A DNA stretch of 64,000 bases from Acidobacteriota bacterium (GTDB taxonomy: Bacteria > Acidobacteriota > Terriglobia > Terriglobales > Acidobacteriaceae): contig JABCZL010000004.1 of the NCBI GenBank assembly GCA_013289685.1, forward strand, positions 1 to 64,000. Direction: 5' to 3'. The position numbers and the translations under genes were made by a program. Below the pieces are notes generated by a model. It did no database searches, was not told the DNA's origin, and saw nothing but the letters and a program-made list of their open reading frames with translations. This document shows, one piece after another, positions 46,716 to 54,089 of the stretch. Within the stretch, counting starts at the first letter, position 1, and each line of letters starts with the position of its first letter.

Positions 46716-47837
46716 TTAATGCAGTACATCACTAAGCACAACGACAACATCCACAGCCGAGAGCGTTAAAAGCTCTCTTTTTTGTGCGTTGAGTCGCTTG
46801 GGGTCCAGATATAGTACGCGATCATCCGGAACTGCTTGAACATGTTTGAGCAAATCCCGAACTTCAATCGCCGCTCCCTTTAGTGACTCGTTGAAATACA
46901 TGATGCATGGCGGTTCTGAGGGAGGCTCGGGCCAATATCCACAGCTACCCGCGTCAAGCCCCATTCCTATCGGTTGGGCGCTAACACTTGTCGTTACGTT
47001 GGTGTAAACGGGCCCAACGAGCACATGGTACTTTCGGTCGCTTAATGCAGCTGTTGCTTTTGCAATGCTTTCGGCGCTCAAGCTCGGGGTGCTAGTGGTG
47101 GTACCTGTGGAGCCCCCTATGGTGATGTTCAGAGAAACGTATCTCACACCTGCAGGCTTTGTGGTTGGGTCTAACCACTCGCCGGATTGCAACCGAGCTA
47201 CCTTCGTCTGCCCGTATAACGGATACGCTCTGTAGATGTCTGTAACGTTCTTTGCAGTTGTGACGGCTTGCACCTGTTGGTTTAGGTGCTGGACTTGTTG
47301 AGTCTGAGACTCGATTTTCTCCTGCGCAAGCCTAATCTGTTCGGTTAGCTTCTGGGCCTGTGCAAACCCACCTTCAACCTGGCTCTTCAATTCTGCTACC
47401 CGTCGCTTTGTCTCGACAGTGTCTGCGTTCACCTGCTTGGAAGTGTTTAGGGCGTCACTAGCTGTTTCCTTCGCCCTTGAAGCCTCTGAGCGTGCCTGTT
47501 GCATGACAGAGCGCACTGATAGTTCATCTTTGCCAACAATTACGCCCAGCAAAATGACCAAAGCAGCGCAGGGAATGGCACACCAGTACAAAAACATCTT
47601 CGTCCATGTCATTACCCTGGAGACGATCTTTTCTGAGGTTTCGAGTTCAAGATACTTCTGCTCCGTGCCCTTGGAGCGAGAATCACCTGCAAGAACAGCC
47701 TCAACGGAAGTAAGGCGTTCACCTAATGATGCGATAGTATCTGACGCGAGTTTGTAGCCACACTTACCGCAGAATGCTTGATCCTCTGGGACATTGGACG
47801 AACACTTCGGGCAGATCACGGCAAAAGGGTACCACAA
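46716..47837 (-). CDS. Zinc-ribbon, single-helix, coiled-coil protein of unknown function
   Basis: 373 residues. The N-terminus has a zinc ribbon (CPKCSSNVPEDQAFCGKCGYKL), a membrane helix near 80-105 (MFLYWCAIPCAALVILLGVIVG) and a long coiled coil (110-200, QARSEASRAKETASDALN through LNQQVQAV). A C-terminal globular domain of about 170 residues has no match that I recognise. Base composition is visibly lower in GC than the neighbours, hinting at transfer. No partner gene suggests a job. Confidence 0.7.
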   Translation of the reverse strand: MWYPFAVICPKCSSNVPEDQAFCGKCGYKLASDTIASLGERLTSVEAVLAGDSRSKGTEQKYLELETSEKIVSRVMTWTKMFLYWCAIPCAALVILLGVIVGKDELSVRSVMQQARSEASRAKETASDALNTSKQVNADTVETKRRVAELKSQVEGGFAQAQKLTEQIRLAQEKIESQTQQVQHLNQQVQAVTTAKNVTDIYRAYPLYGQTKVARLQSGEWLDPTTKPAGVRYVSLNITIGGSTGTTTSTPSLSAESIAKATAALSDRKYHVLVGPVYTNVTTSVSAQPIGMGLDAGSCGYWPEPPSEPPCIMYFNESLKGAAIEVRDLLKHVQAVPDDRVLYLDPKRLNAQKRELLTLSAVDVVVVLSDVLH

Positions 47838-48031
47838 CTAGTGTGTTGGACACGTGCCAAAGGCCAGTCCCTGCTCGCATCCGGCGAAAACCGCTAACGA
47901 TTGACGTGACCACTGATGAGCAAATTCAAGACGGAAGACTTCAGAAGGTCCTAGTTGCCTGCCATTGCTGATTTGAATGGCACCAATGGGCCACTTGTAA
48001 TTCACTCACGAAAAGCACAGAATTTTGTCCT

Positions 48032-48706
48032 GTGAAATCGACCATCGTGCTATTTCTTCTGATCGGCACTGCAATCGGCCAAGATATCGTTCTACCGCCG
48101 CCCGGCCCGATACCAAAGACGGCACAACAAGCTCCGCCGTCACGGGATTACTCCGCTATCTGTTCCTTGCCTTCGACCGAGGCGGCGTGCAAGTCGTATA
48201 ACGAACTCGTTACATCACGGGACAAGGACCTTCTCGATGTCCTTAAGATGCGCGATACCTATGTTTGCTTTCGAGAGAATGAGGACGTGTTCAGCGTCAT
48301 TTCCCTCGCGACGCCACAACCATCAGAATTCAAAAAAGTCCCCAAAGGGGCTTTCTATGATGCGGGACCAAGCTCTTGGGTCATCCATCTCCGGTTCAAA
48401 AATGGACAAGATGACAAGTCTGATTTTCTCATAGGTAAATGGACCAAACTCGAACCCGGTTCTAGCCCATTTTTCCAAACGCTACCAAAAGCGAATCCGA
48501 GTCTCTCCGCGAGTGAATCTGCAATTACCCTTTTGGACGAGTTCGAAAACCTGAAAGGAGGCAAGACAACGTACACGCTTCAGGTCCGTCGTTCCACTAT
48601 GAGGGCGTCGGAGGAGTTTCAATGGGATGATCCGCCCAAAGATACGAAGTCGACACCGGAACGGGGCTCACAAACGTACGACGCTCACTGCATTATATTC
48701 AAGTAA
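48032..48706 (+). CDS. Secreted protein of unknown function
   Basis: 224 residues from a GTG at 48032, giving the signal peptide KSTIVLFLLIGTAIGQD. The mature protein has cysteine-containing stretches (SAICSLPSTEAACKSYNELV, DTYVCFREN) and no known domain. Lower in GC than flanking housekeeping genes, like the divergent zinc-ribbon gene next to it. Confidence 0.65.
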   Translation: MKSTIVLFLLIGTAIGQDIVLPPPGPIPKTAQQAPPSRDYSAICSLPSTEAACKSYNELVTSRDKDLLDVLKMRDTYVCFRENEDVFSVISLATPQPSEFKKVPKGAFYDAGPSSWVIHLRFKNGQDDKSDFLIGKWTKLEPGSSPFFQTLPKANPSLSASESAITLLDEFENLKGGKTTYTLQVRRSTMRASEEFQWDDPPKDTKSTPERGSQTYDAHCIIFK

Positions 48707-48771
48707 GTCCAAGTGTTTTTTACCGTACATCGGCCGCGAGCCCAATCCCGCATTCAAATCTTCTGTCGTCC

Positions 48772-48852
48772 CCCCGGGACTTAGTTCCATTGCACCCGAC
48801 TTACCCAGGACTTACGTCCTAGGCTAACATATGCCGCCGCTCCGCGGCTGGG
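48772..48852. repeat. Family G two-hairpin repeat
   Basis: CCCAGGACTTACGTCCTAGG then CTAACATATGCCGCCGCTCC and GCGGCTGGG. The second half resembles 62938-62991. Confidence 0.65.
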
Positions 48853-49320
48853 TTAGCGGCGCTTGCCAGAACGGGCTAGCTCGCGGCTGGTTTTGCTGAG
48901 TAATCCCCAGGCTTCGCGGTAGTGTTCGTACTTGCAGTCATCCCTCCCCCCGGTCACAGGACATAGCGTGAGGCCTCCCTTGCGCTTGGGCCCCAAGAGT
49001 ACAGCGGCGGGAATTAGGTACCAGACGTTTTCAGGAATGACATAACCGACGAAGAGGTCGACCCCGCCGAGAGAATAGTCCTTTTTGTTGTGGTGGCAAG
49101 GCCGGAATTCACACATGTACCCTGCGCCGCTGCGAACTGCGCTGGATTTAACCTGCACTCGCAGCAGGCTGCCGCGCTGTTCGATGCCCACGTCGTAGGC
49201 GAAGGAGTCTCCCCAGGGTTTGAGGATGTGATAACCGTGCGCGGCGGCGGCCGCCATGAATAGGAGTTCGACCCACTCGCCCCGGAGTTTGAAAGTCTTG
49301 AAACGCTGCCAATGCCTCAT
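48853..49320 (-). CDS. PD-(D/E)XK nuclease, group I intron-associated type
   Basis: 155 residues from the ATG at 49320. The PD-(D/E)XK core reads GEWVELLFMAAAAAHGYHILKPWGDSFAYDVGIE (Glu and Asp) and SLLRVQVKSSA (the xK of the motif, with Gln in the E position). The family is usually called group I intron-associated PD-(D/E)XK endonuclease. No group I intron surrounds it here, so it is free-standing. A rho-independent terminator on its own strand precedes the start. Confidence 0.83.
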   Translation of the reverse strand: MRHWQRFKTFKLRGEWVELLFMAAAAAHGYHILKPWGDSFAYDVGIEQRGSLLRVQVKSSAVRSGAGYMCEFRPCHHNKKDYSLGGVDLFVGYVIPENVWYLIPAAVLLGPKRKGGLTLCPVTGGRDDCKYEHYREAWGLLSKTSRELARSGKRR

Positions 49321-49340
49321 CCCCGCCCTGACTCGTCCCG

Positions 49341-49375
49341 AAAACACAAAAGGCGCGACCGGTGGGCCGCGCCTT
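49341..49375 (-). terminator. Intrinsic terminator downstream of the porin operon
   Basis: AAGGCGCG / CGCGCCTT stem of 8 bp with a 10-base loop; on the minus strand it is followed by TTTTGTGTTTT. It would stop transcription arriving from the porin gene before the nuclease gene. Confidence 0.7.
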
Positions 49376-49549
49376 GCTGGATAATTACTCTATATATCTA
49401 TTTTACTAAATTGGTGGGAGCAAAGTGGACATGGTTGGTGACTTTATATTGTGAACGCTTTCATGGTGTTGGGTGCGATCGTGTAGTTTTTGCCTATTGA
49501 CAAGAAATGGGGGGAAACGTGGTTTTCGGCGGAATCCAGGTTCGGTGAG

Positions 49550-49613
49550 CCTCAGGGGCTAAAGCCCATCCGTCTTGGCGATTGTACGCGGCGCTGAAGC
49601 GCCGCTCTTCCAC
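49550..49613. repeat. Family A two-hairpin repeat
   Basis: CCTCAGGGGCTAAAGCCC, a spacer of about 20 bases, then GCGGCGCTGAAGCGCCGCTC and TTCCAC. The consensus copy of the family. Confidence 0.88.
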
Positions 49614-49647
49614 AAAATCATTCCGACAATTTATTCCGAGATTCGCA

Positions 49648-51117
49648 CTAGAACTCGATGTGGGCGCGGAAGGAGGGGACGAGGACGGGGCCGCGGTCGC
49701 GGTTGTAGCCGGGATTGTTGATGTGCTGCAGGCCGGGCGCGAGATAAATGCCGCGCCACACGTGCACGGTGTAATAAGACTCGAGGATGTTCTCTCGGCC
49801 GTAGTTGAGGTGGCCGTCGCCGAGGAGGAATCCCAGGCCGCCGGCGGCGAGATAGTTCTGGTGATCCTTCATGATGGCGTTGCTGATGAAGGCGATGCCG
49901 GCGCGATCCTGCTTGCGATGCCACCACGCGCCATTCGCTCCCACGCCCTCGGCGAAAGTTTGATCGACTTCGGTGTAGGCGAAGGATTCGGTCTTGCCGT
50001 TGTCCCATCCGAAGCGGGCGAAGGCGGTGAGGTAGTGAGTGAGATTCTGCTCCACGTTAATGCCGAAGCCGTACTTGCGCGTGATTTGCCAGGGGTGGTC
50101 GGTGATGTCGGGAGTGGTGCCGGCTTCGGCGGCCTTGGCGACCTGATCGCGGTAGATGCCCATGTTCGCGTAGTTGGTGAAGGCGAGCAGGCGAACCACG
50201 CCCGCTTTTTTCGGGATGAAGCCGCGGCGGAGTTCGTATTCGAAATTCTCAGCATGGACCTGCCAGGGCTTCCAGACCAGATCGATGCCGTTGGCAACTT
50301 TCGGCATGAGACCCTCGGCGAAACGGAATCCCCAGTTGCGGTCTTCGTAGTCGGCGGTGAATCCAACGGTGTAACCGCGAGTGTCGGCGGCGTAATCGTA
50401 GGCGCCGTTGTTGTCGGTGGTCCAGTTGAGGAACTGGAAGTGGGTGTCGGAGCCGACGGAATTGATGTCGAAGAAATCCGGCAGGCTGAACTTGCCGACA
50501 CGCAGTTCGAGGCGGCGGCGCGGCAGTTCGTCGAAGAGCGAAAGCCAACTCCGCTGATTCTCGATTTTGTCTTTGCTGAGCGCGAAAACCTTGTGGATCA
50601 TTCCACGACCGAGGTAGGGAGCTTTGCTCAGCGCGGGGTTGCGCACGATATCTAGGTCGGTGTTGCCGGCCAGGCCGAAACCCTGGGTCAGAGCGTTGCC
50701 GCCGGCTTCTTCAATGTCGACCAGGATCTCGGTGGAGTTGTTGAGACGGACGCCGGTGTAGAGCGTCATCAGGCGGGACGTGGCTTTTTCGTAGTGCGGG
50801 TTGAGGCTGTGCGTCCCGCTGTACGGCGCAGGGAACTCGGGATGAGTTTGGAAAATGAAGTTGGCTTGGCCGGAGAGCCAGAAGCGTGTGTCCTTGAAAT
50901 GCGGGAACATGGCCTGGGTGCTGTCGTCGGCTGGCGGAGGATCCGGCGGATCGAAGGCGGCAGCGGCTTCACCCTGAGGAGCAGCGGGCGACTGGGCGGG
51001 AGGCTGTGGAACGGACTGCTGCGCGAACAGAGGTGCCGGAACGAGCGCGAGTGCGGTGAACAGTGCGAGCAGCAACCAGCGAGCGCGAAGGTATGCGAAT
51101 TTGTTCTGAGCTCTCAT
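49648..51117 (-). CDS. OprB-like carbohydrate porin (outer membrane)
   Basis: 489 residues with signal peptide MRAQNKFAYLRARWLLLALFTALALVPAPLFAQQ. The rest alternates amphipathic beta strands with turns and ends in Phe (RAHIEF), as outer-membrane barrels do. OprB-type features include DIEEAGGNALTQGFGLAGN, LRVGKFSLPDFFDINS, and WHRKQDRAGIAFISNAI with the blocks around it. The OprB family is mostly sugar-selective, but its expression here is probably metal-controlled: the promoter bears the same palindrome as NRAMP-related gene 1. A role in passing metal ions through the outer membrane is inferred by analogy with MnoP-type porins and is unproven. Confidence 0.85.
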   Translation of the reverse strand: MRAQNKFAYLRARWLLLALFTALALVPAPLFAQQSVPQPPAQSPAAPQGEAAAAFDPPDPPPADDSTQAMFPHFKDTRFWLSGQANFIFQTHPEFPAPYSGTHSLNPHYEKATSRLMTLYTGVRLNNSTEILVDIEEAGGNALTQGFGLAGNTDLDIVRNPALSKAPYLGRGMIHKVFALSKDKIENQRSWLSLFDELPRRRLELRVGKFSLPDFFDINSVGSDTHFQFLNWTTDNNGAYDYAADTRGYTVGFTADYEDRNWGFRFAEGLMPKVANGIDLVWKPWQVHAENFEYELRRGFIPKKAGVVRLLAFTNYANMGIYRDQVAKAAEAGTTPDITDHPWQITRKYGFGINVEQNLTHYLTAFARFGWDNGKTESFAYTEVDQTFAEGVGANGAWWHRKQDRAGIAFISNAIMKDHQNYLAAGGLGFLLGDGHLNYGRENILESYYTVHVWRGIYLAPGLQHINNPGYNRDRGPVLVPSFRAHIEF

Positions 51118-51215
51118 GCGTCTCGTGCCGATTACTGATTGCGGGCCTGCCCCAAGGTTCGCGGCAGACTATCCCCGACGTTTATCTTGCCCCAATGTCC
51201 AACAAGATTAACAAG

Positions 51216-51245
51216 ACTATACCACAAGATATTAACTATAGTTAA
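51216..51245 (-). promoter_or_regulatory. Promoter with perfect palindrome for the porin gene
   Basis: TTAACTATAGTTAA (51232-51245) is a perfect 14-bp palindrome whose distal half is the -35 (TTAACT on the minus strand). TATAGT (minus strand, 51216-51221) follows at 18 bases. The arrangement equals that at 41523-41552. Confidence 0.68.
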
Positions 51246-51362
51246 CTACATTCCAGAACCGGATTCGTGTGGTGTGCCGACTTAGGGCTGCCGGCCCGAA
51301 CGCCTCCACCCTACGCTTGACGGGTTAAAGGAATGTTACGAACGGTGGCCGGTGCAGCGCCG

Positions 51363-51569
51363 TCAGAGGATATCCTCTGACGGCGTCCACTGAATTTGCA
51401 GTTGCCGGTTGCCATTGTTGTCGGTGACCACGACCCAGCTCATGCTTAGAGACTTGCGCTCCACATTGCTTATCCATGGAGAGGTAAGTGCGTCTTCGTG
51501 GTGGATTGCGCGCGCGAGCTGCGTCGTCGCCATCGCCAAGGGTAGCGCGAATAGGGTGATGCAGGCCAT
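51363..51569 (-). CDS. Small exported protein after the NRAMP2 operon
   Basis: 68 residues with AAGGAGG nine bases before the ATG. The N-terminus (MACITLFALPLAMATTQLARA) is a plausible signal peptide; the rest (SPWISNVERKSLSMSWVVVTDNNGNRQLQIQW) has no match. It is third in line after NRAMP-related gene 2 and the small membrane protein. A 105-base gap precedes it, so co-transcription is likely but not shown. Confidence 0.62.
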   Translation of the reverse strand: MACITLFALPLAMATTQLARAIHHEDALTSPWISNVERKSLSMSWVVVTDNNGNRQLQIQWTPSEDIL

Positions 51570-51674
51570 TGTCGGTTCCCTCCTTTCTTTGGATTTCCAA
51601 CTACCACATCTGATGTCATCATGCTCACAAACGCCGTAAAGAGTTGATAAAGACCGCGAAAAACTTCGCGACGT

Positions 51675-51923
51675 TCAGTGCGCGTGCGAGCCGAACACGC
51701 CGGCGAGATCCATGACGTGGTACAGCACAAGCAGCATCATCAGGATCAGGTAGCCACGCAACGACATCAGAGACAGTTTGACGCTGGTGGTCATGCGCAT
51801 TGCGCCGAGGCCGGAGGAGTTCACTTTCTGCTCGGGAACGTCGTCGAGCGGGTGCACCACCACAAAATGGTTCTCGGGAATTTCGGTGACGGTGACCGGT
51901 CGAAGCAAGTTTATTACGCTCAT
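51675..51923 (-). CDS. Small single-helix membrane protein associated with NRAMP-related gene 2
   Basis: 82 residues with GAGAGGTG before the ATG, 23 bases after the transporter stop. Residues 1-50 are soluble; residues 52-72 are one membrane helix (LSLMSLRGYLILMMLLVLYHV) and the tail is VFGSHAH. LRGYLILMMLLVLYHV aligns with [16 protein letters not shown] of the small protein after NRAMP-related gene 1 (same LRxYLxxM..Y.V framework, both ending in AH). The recurrence next to a second transporter argues that it is a real family. Confidence 0.78.
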   Translation of the reverse strand: MSVINLLRPVTVTEIPENHFVVVHPLDDVPEQKVNSSGLGAMRMTTSVKLSLMSLRGYLILMMLLVLYHVMDLAGVFGSHAH

Positions 51924-51946
51924 GTTGCACCTCTCACTTTCTCCCG

Positions 51947-53278
51947 CTAGCTGGCGGGGAACAGATTCGGGGCGGCCACTTGTGCCGCCAGGATGAGAGA
52001 AAGAATGAAGAGGACGATGATGATGGTCCAGTTCACCCAGTTATTCCAGGGCCGGTTGACGAACTGTTGGCCGAGGACTTCTTTGTCGTTCAACAGGAGT
52101 TGCAGGAAGATGATGGCCGAGGGCAGCATGATGCCGGCCAGAACTTGCACTCCCAGAATGATCAACTGCAATGGCGCTCCCGGAATCAGAACGATTGCTG
52201 CCGCCAGGCCCACACAAAGCACATACGTGAGATAAAAGCCGGGAGCCTTGCGGATTGGCATTTCCAGGCTGTGCGGCCAGCCTTTCACCTCTCCGTAGGC
52301 CCAGGCGCTTGAGAGCGAGATGGCTGTGGTGCCCAGTACGGCGGCGTTGATCATGAGCAGCAGCATCGCGCTGCGCACGAACCCTCCGGAAAAAATGTGG
52401 AGATCGTTGGCCATTTGAGCGGGATCGAAAAAACTCACGCCATGTATTTTGGCCGCATTGCCGGCGAGCATCATGCAGCCGGCGACGACAATCGTGAAGA
52501 CCGCTCCCAGAAACGTATCGAGGCGGGCCCATTTCAGGTCGGAGAAGCGCAGGCGCTTGTCGGCGATGCAGCTCTGCTGAAAGAACAGCTGCCAGGGTGC
52601 GATGGTCGTGCCCACGATGGCGATCACCAGGAAGGTCAGACTTGCAGTGAGACCACCTTGGGGAATCCCGGGCACGATCGTGTTGTGAAAGACTTCGCCG
52701 AACGAAGGGCGCACCTTCAGGGCAATCGCGATCCAGCCCAGATCGAGCAGACAGAGAAATACCGTGACGCGCTCCCAGCGGCGGTAGCTGCCGCTGAGGA
52801 CCATCGTGATGAGCACGACTGCGGCGAGAGGTACGCCCACTGTCGGAGAGATATTCATGTGACTCAGAGCCAACGAGATCGCCGCGAACTCCGTCACCAG
52901 AGTGAGGAAATTCACCAACTGCAAGTCGACCAGCGAGAACATGCCCCACCAGCGGCCGAAGCGCTGGTAGATCATGGTGGCGTGTCCTTTGCCGGTGGCG
53001 ATGCCGAGGCGAACCACCATTTCCTGAATGAAGTAGGTCACGGGCAGCAGGAGCAACAGAATCCAGAGCAGCCGGGTGCCGTACTGGGCGCCGGCCTGCA
53101 CATAGGTGGAGACTGCGCCCGCGTCGTTATCGGCTTCCATGACGATGAGGCCGGGACCAAAGACCGTGAGGAAGGTGAGGACACCAAAGAGCCAGCGGCT
53201 GCGGACCACGCGGCCCCGAACCGGCGGCAGCGTGGCCTCGGCACCTGCGGTTGAGATTGAAAGGATTTCGTTTGCCAT
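51947..53278 (-). CDS. NRAMP-related divalent metal transporter 2
   Basis: 443 residues from the ATG at 53278, with GGGGAGGTG upstream; the frame is open to 53320. TM1 reads GPGLIVMEADNDAGAVSTY (Asp kept, DPGN Asn replaced by Ala) and TM6 GTTIAPWQLFFQQSCIADKR (MPH Met replaced by Ala, His by Trp). It shares the APW/TPW-x-LFFQQS signature with transporter 1 and is the closer of the two to Mg2+/Mn2+-type NRAMP relatives, though substrate is unproven. It opens an operon with the small membrane protein and exported protein. Its putative promoter holds a CsoR-type operator. Confidence 0.88.
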   Translation of the reverse strand: MANEILSISTAGAEATLPPVRGRVVRSRWLFGVLTFLTVFGPGLIVMEADNDAGAVSTYVQAGAQYGTRLLWILLLLLPVTYFIQEMVVRLGIATGKGHATMIYQRFGRWWGMFSLVDLQLVNFLTLVTEFAAISLALSHMNISPTVGVPLAAVVLITMVLSGSYRRWERVTVFLCLLDLGWIAIALKVRPSFGEVFHNTIVPGIPQGGLTASLTFLVIAIVGTTIAPWQLFFQQSCIADKRLRFSDLKWARLDTFLGAVFTIVVAGCMMLAGNAAKIHGVSFFDPAQMANDLHIFSGGFVRSAMLLLMINAAVLGTTAISLSSAWAYGEVKGWPHSLEMPIRKAPGFYLTYVLCVGLAAAIVLIPGAPLQLIILGVQVLAGIMLPSAIIFLQLLLNDKEVLGQQFVNRPWNNWVNWTIIIVLFILSLILAAQVAAPNLFPAS

Positions 53279-53596
53279 GATCCACCTCCCCTCTCCAAGC
53301 AAACTTGCGACTGGACGCAAGTGCCGCTGCGCCGTTTGCCCAAGCGCCGGCAGCGGCAGACGTGGGCGTGCGGAAGAAAACCTCGAGCGAATGGAATCCG
53401 CTTTGGCCTTCCTGATTTAAGTTGTTGGGGGTAGAAGAAACAGAGGTGAGGCGATAGGGGAGAGCTGCAACTGCTATCGGGTCACATCCACTGCTTCTAC
53501 ACGGGCAGGCCGCGGAAGGTTTCCGGAGGCTGGCCCCCACTGCTAGTATTCATACGTCCTTAGTTGCTCGGCGGAATGACTCCGCCTAAGATTTTT
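53279..53596 (-). other. Long leader region of NRAMP-related gene 2
   Basis: About 310 bases separate the putative promoter from the ATG. On the minus strand it starts with CTTAGGCGGAGTCATTCCGC, whose CTTAG/CTAAG and GCGGA/TCCGC arms nest. A 7-bp hairpin (ACTTGCG/CGCAAGT) lies at 53303-53322. No known riboswitch consensus (Mn, Mg, NiCo, cobalamin) was recognised by eye. Confidence 0.4.
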
Positions 53597-53625
53597 ATAT
53601 CATACCCCCCTAGGGTACCTGTCAA
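53597..53625 (-). promoter_or_regulatory. NRAMP2 promoter with embedded CsoR/RcnR-type operator
   Basis: On the minus strand, TTGACA (53620-53625) is a perfect -35. The 17-base spacer contains the operator ATACCCCCCTAGGGTA (plus strand, 53602-53617), followed by TGATAT (53597-53602); TATGAT at 15 bases is an alternative. The TACCC...GGGTA layout is typical for CsoR-family sites. It is also 20 bases upstream of the repressor's own ATG. Confidence 0.62.
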
Positions 53626-53636
53626 GAAAAAAGTGC

Positions 53637-53957
53637 ATGGAAGAGCAAGAATTTTATGGCAAAAATCTTATGAAAGATAAGCTGCCGGAAATTTCTAAGG
53701 AAAAGCAGAAACTGTTTTCGCGCATCAAGCGTCTGGGCGGACAGATCGGCGCCGTGGAGCGTGCGGTGTCAGAGGGCGATGAATGCGCGGACATCCTGAT
53801 GCTGCTGGCGGCGATTCGCGGCGGAGTAAACAGCCTGATGGCGGAGATTCTGGAAGACCACATCCGGCTGCACATTACGCATCCGGAACGCGGGCCGGAG
53901 TCGCCCGAGGAGTTGACGGAGGATTTGATTTCGCTGGTGCGGGCGTATTTGAAGTGA
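53637..53957 (+). CDS. CsoR/RcnR/FrmR-family metal-responsive repressor
   Basis: 106 residues, all-helical. RLGGQIGAVERAVSEGDECADILMLLAAIRGGVNSLMAEILEDHIRLHI is the DUF156 core. Residues at the metal positions are Cys (DECAD), His (EDHIR) and His (RLHI), not the Cys-His-Cys of Cu-sensing CsoR, which makes RcnR-like Ni/Co or broader sensing more likely. The ATG at 53637 lacks a strong ribosome-binding site; the ATG at 53670 is an alternative. It is divergent from the NRAMP-related gene 2 operon and shares the intervening operator. Confidence 0.88.
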   Translation: MEEQEFYGKNLMKDKLPEISKEKQKLFSRIKRLGGQIGAVERAVSEGDECADILMLLAAIRGGVNSLMAEILEDHIRLHITHPERGPESPEELTEDLISLVRAYLK

Positions 53958-54089
53958 GGGACTTGCACGCGGACCCAGGATTGTCGAGCTGACGCTCAAC
54001 GGACAGCCGAGGGCGGCTGTCCCTACATGTAGTTTTTGCAGGTTTGACAGCATTCCTTCTGAACCCCTAACCTTGATTTTCTCTGGCTT

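Noticed and set aside
49421..49437. MraZ-box-like TGGGA...TGGAC upstream of an ATG
   Set aside because: Only two boxes are present and the following frame stops after seven codons; no mraZ or dcw genes are nearby.
53461..53560. Possible cobalamin or manganese riboswitch in the NRAMP2 leader
   Set aside because: GC-rich stems are present, but the consensus boxes of either class could not be matched by eye; kept only as an unassigned leader.
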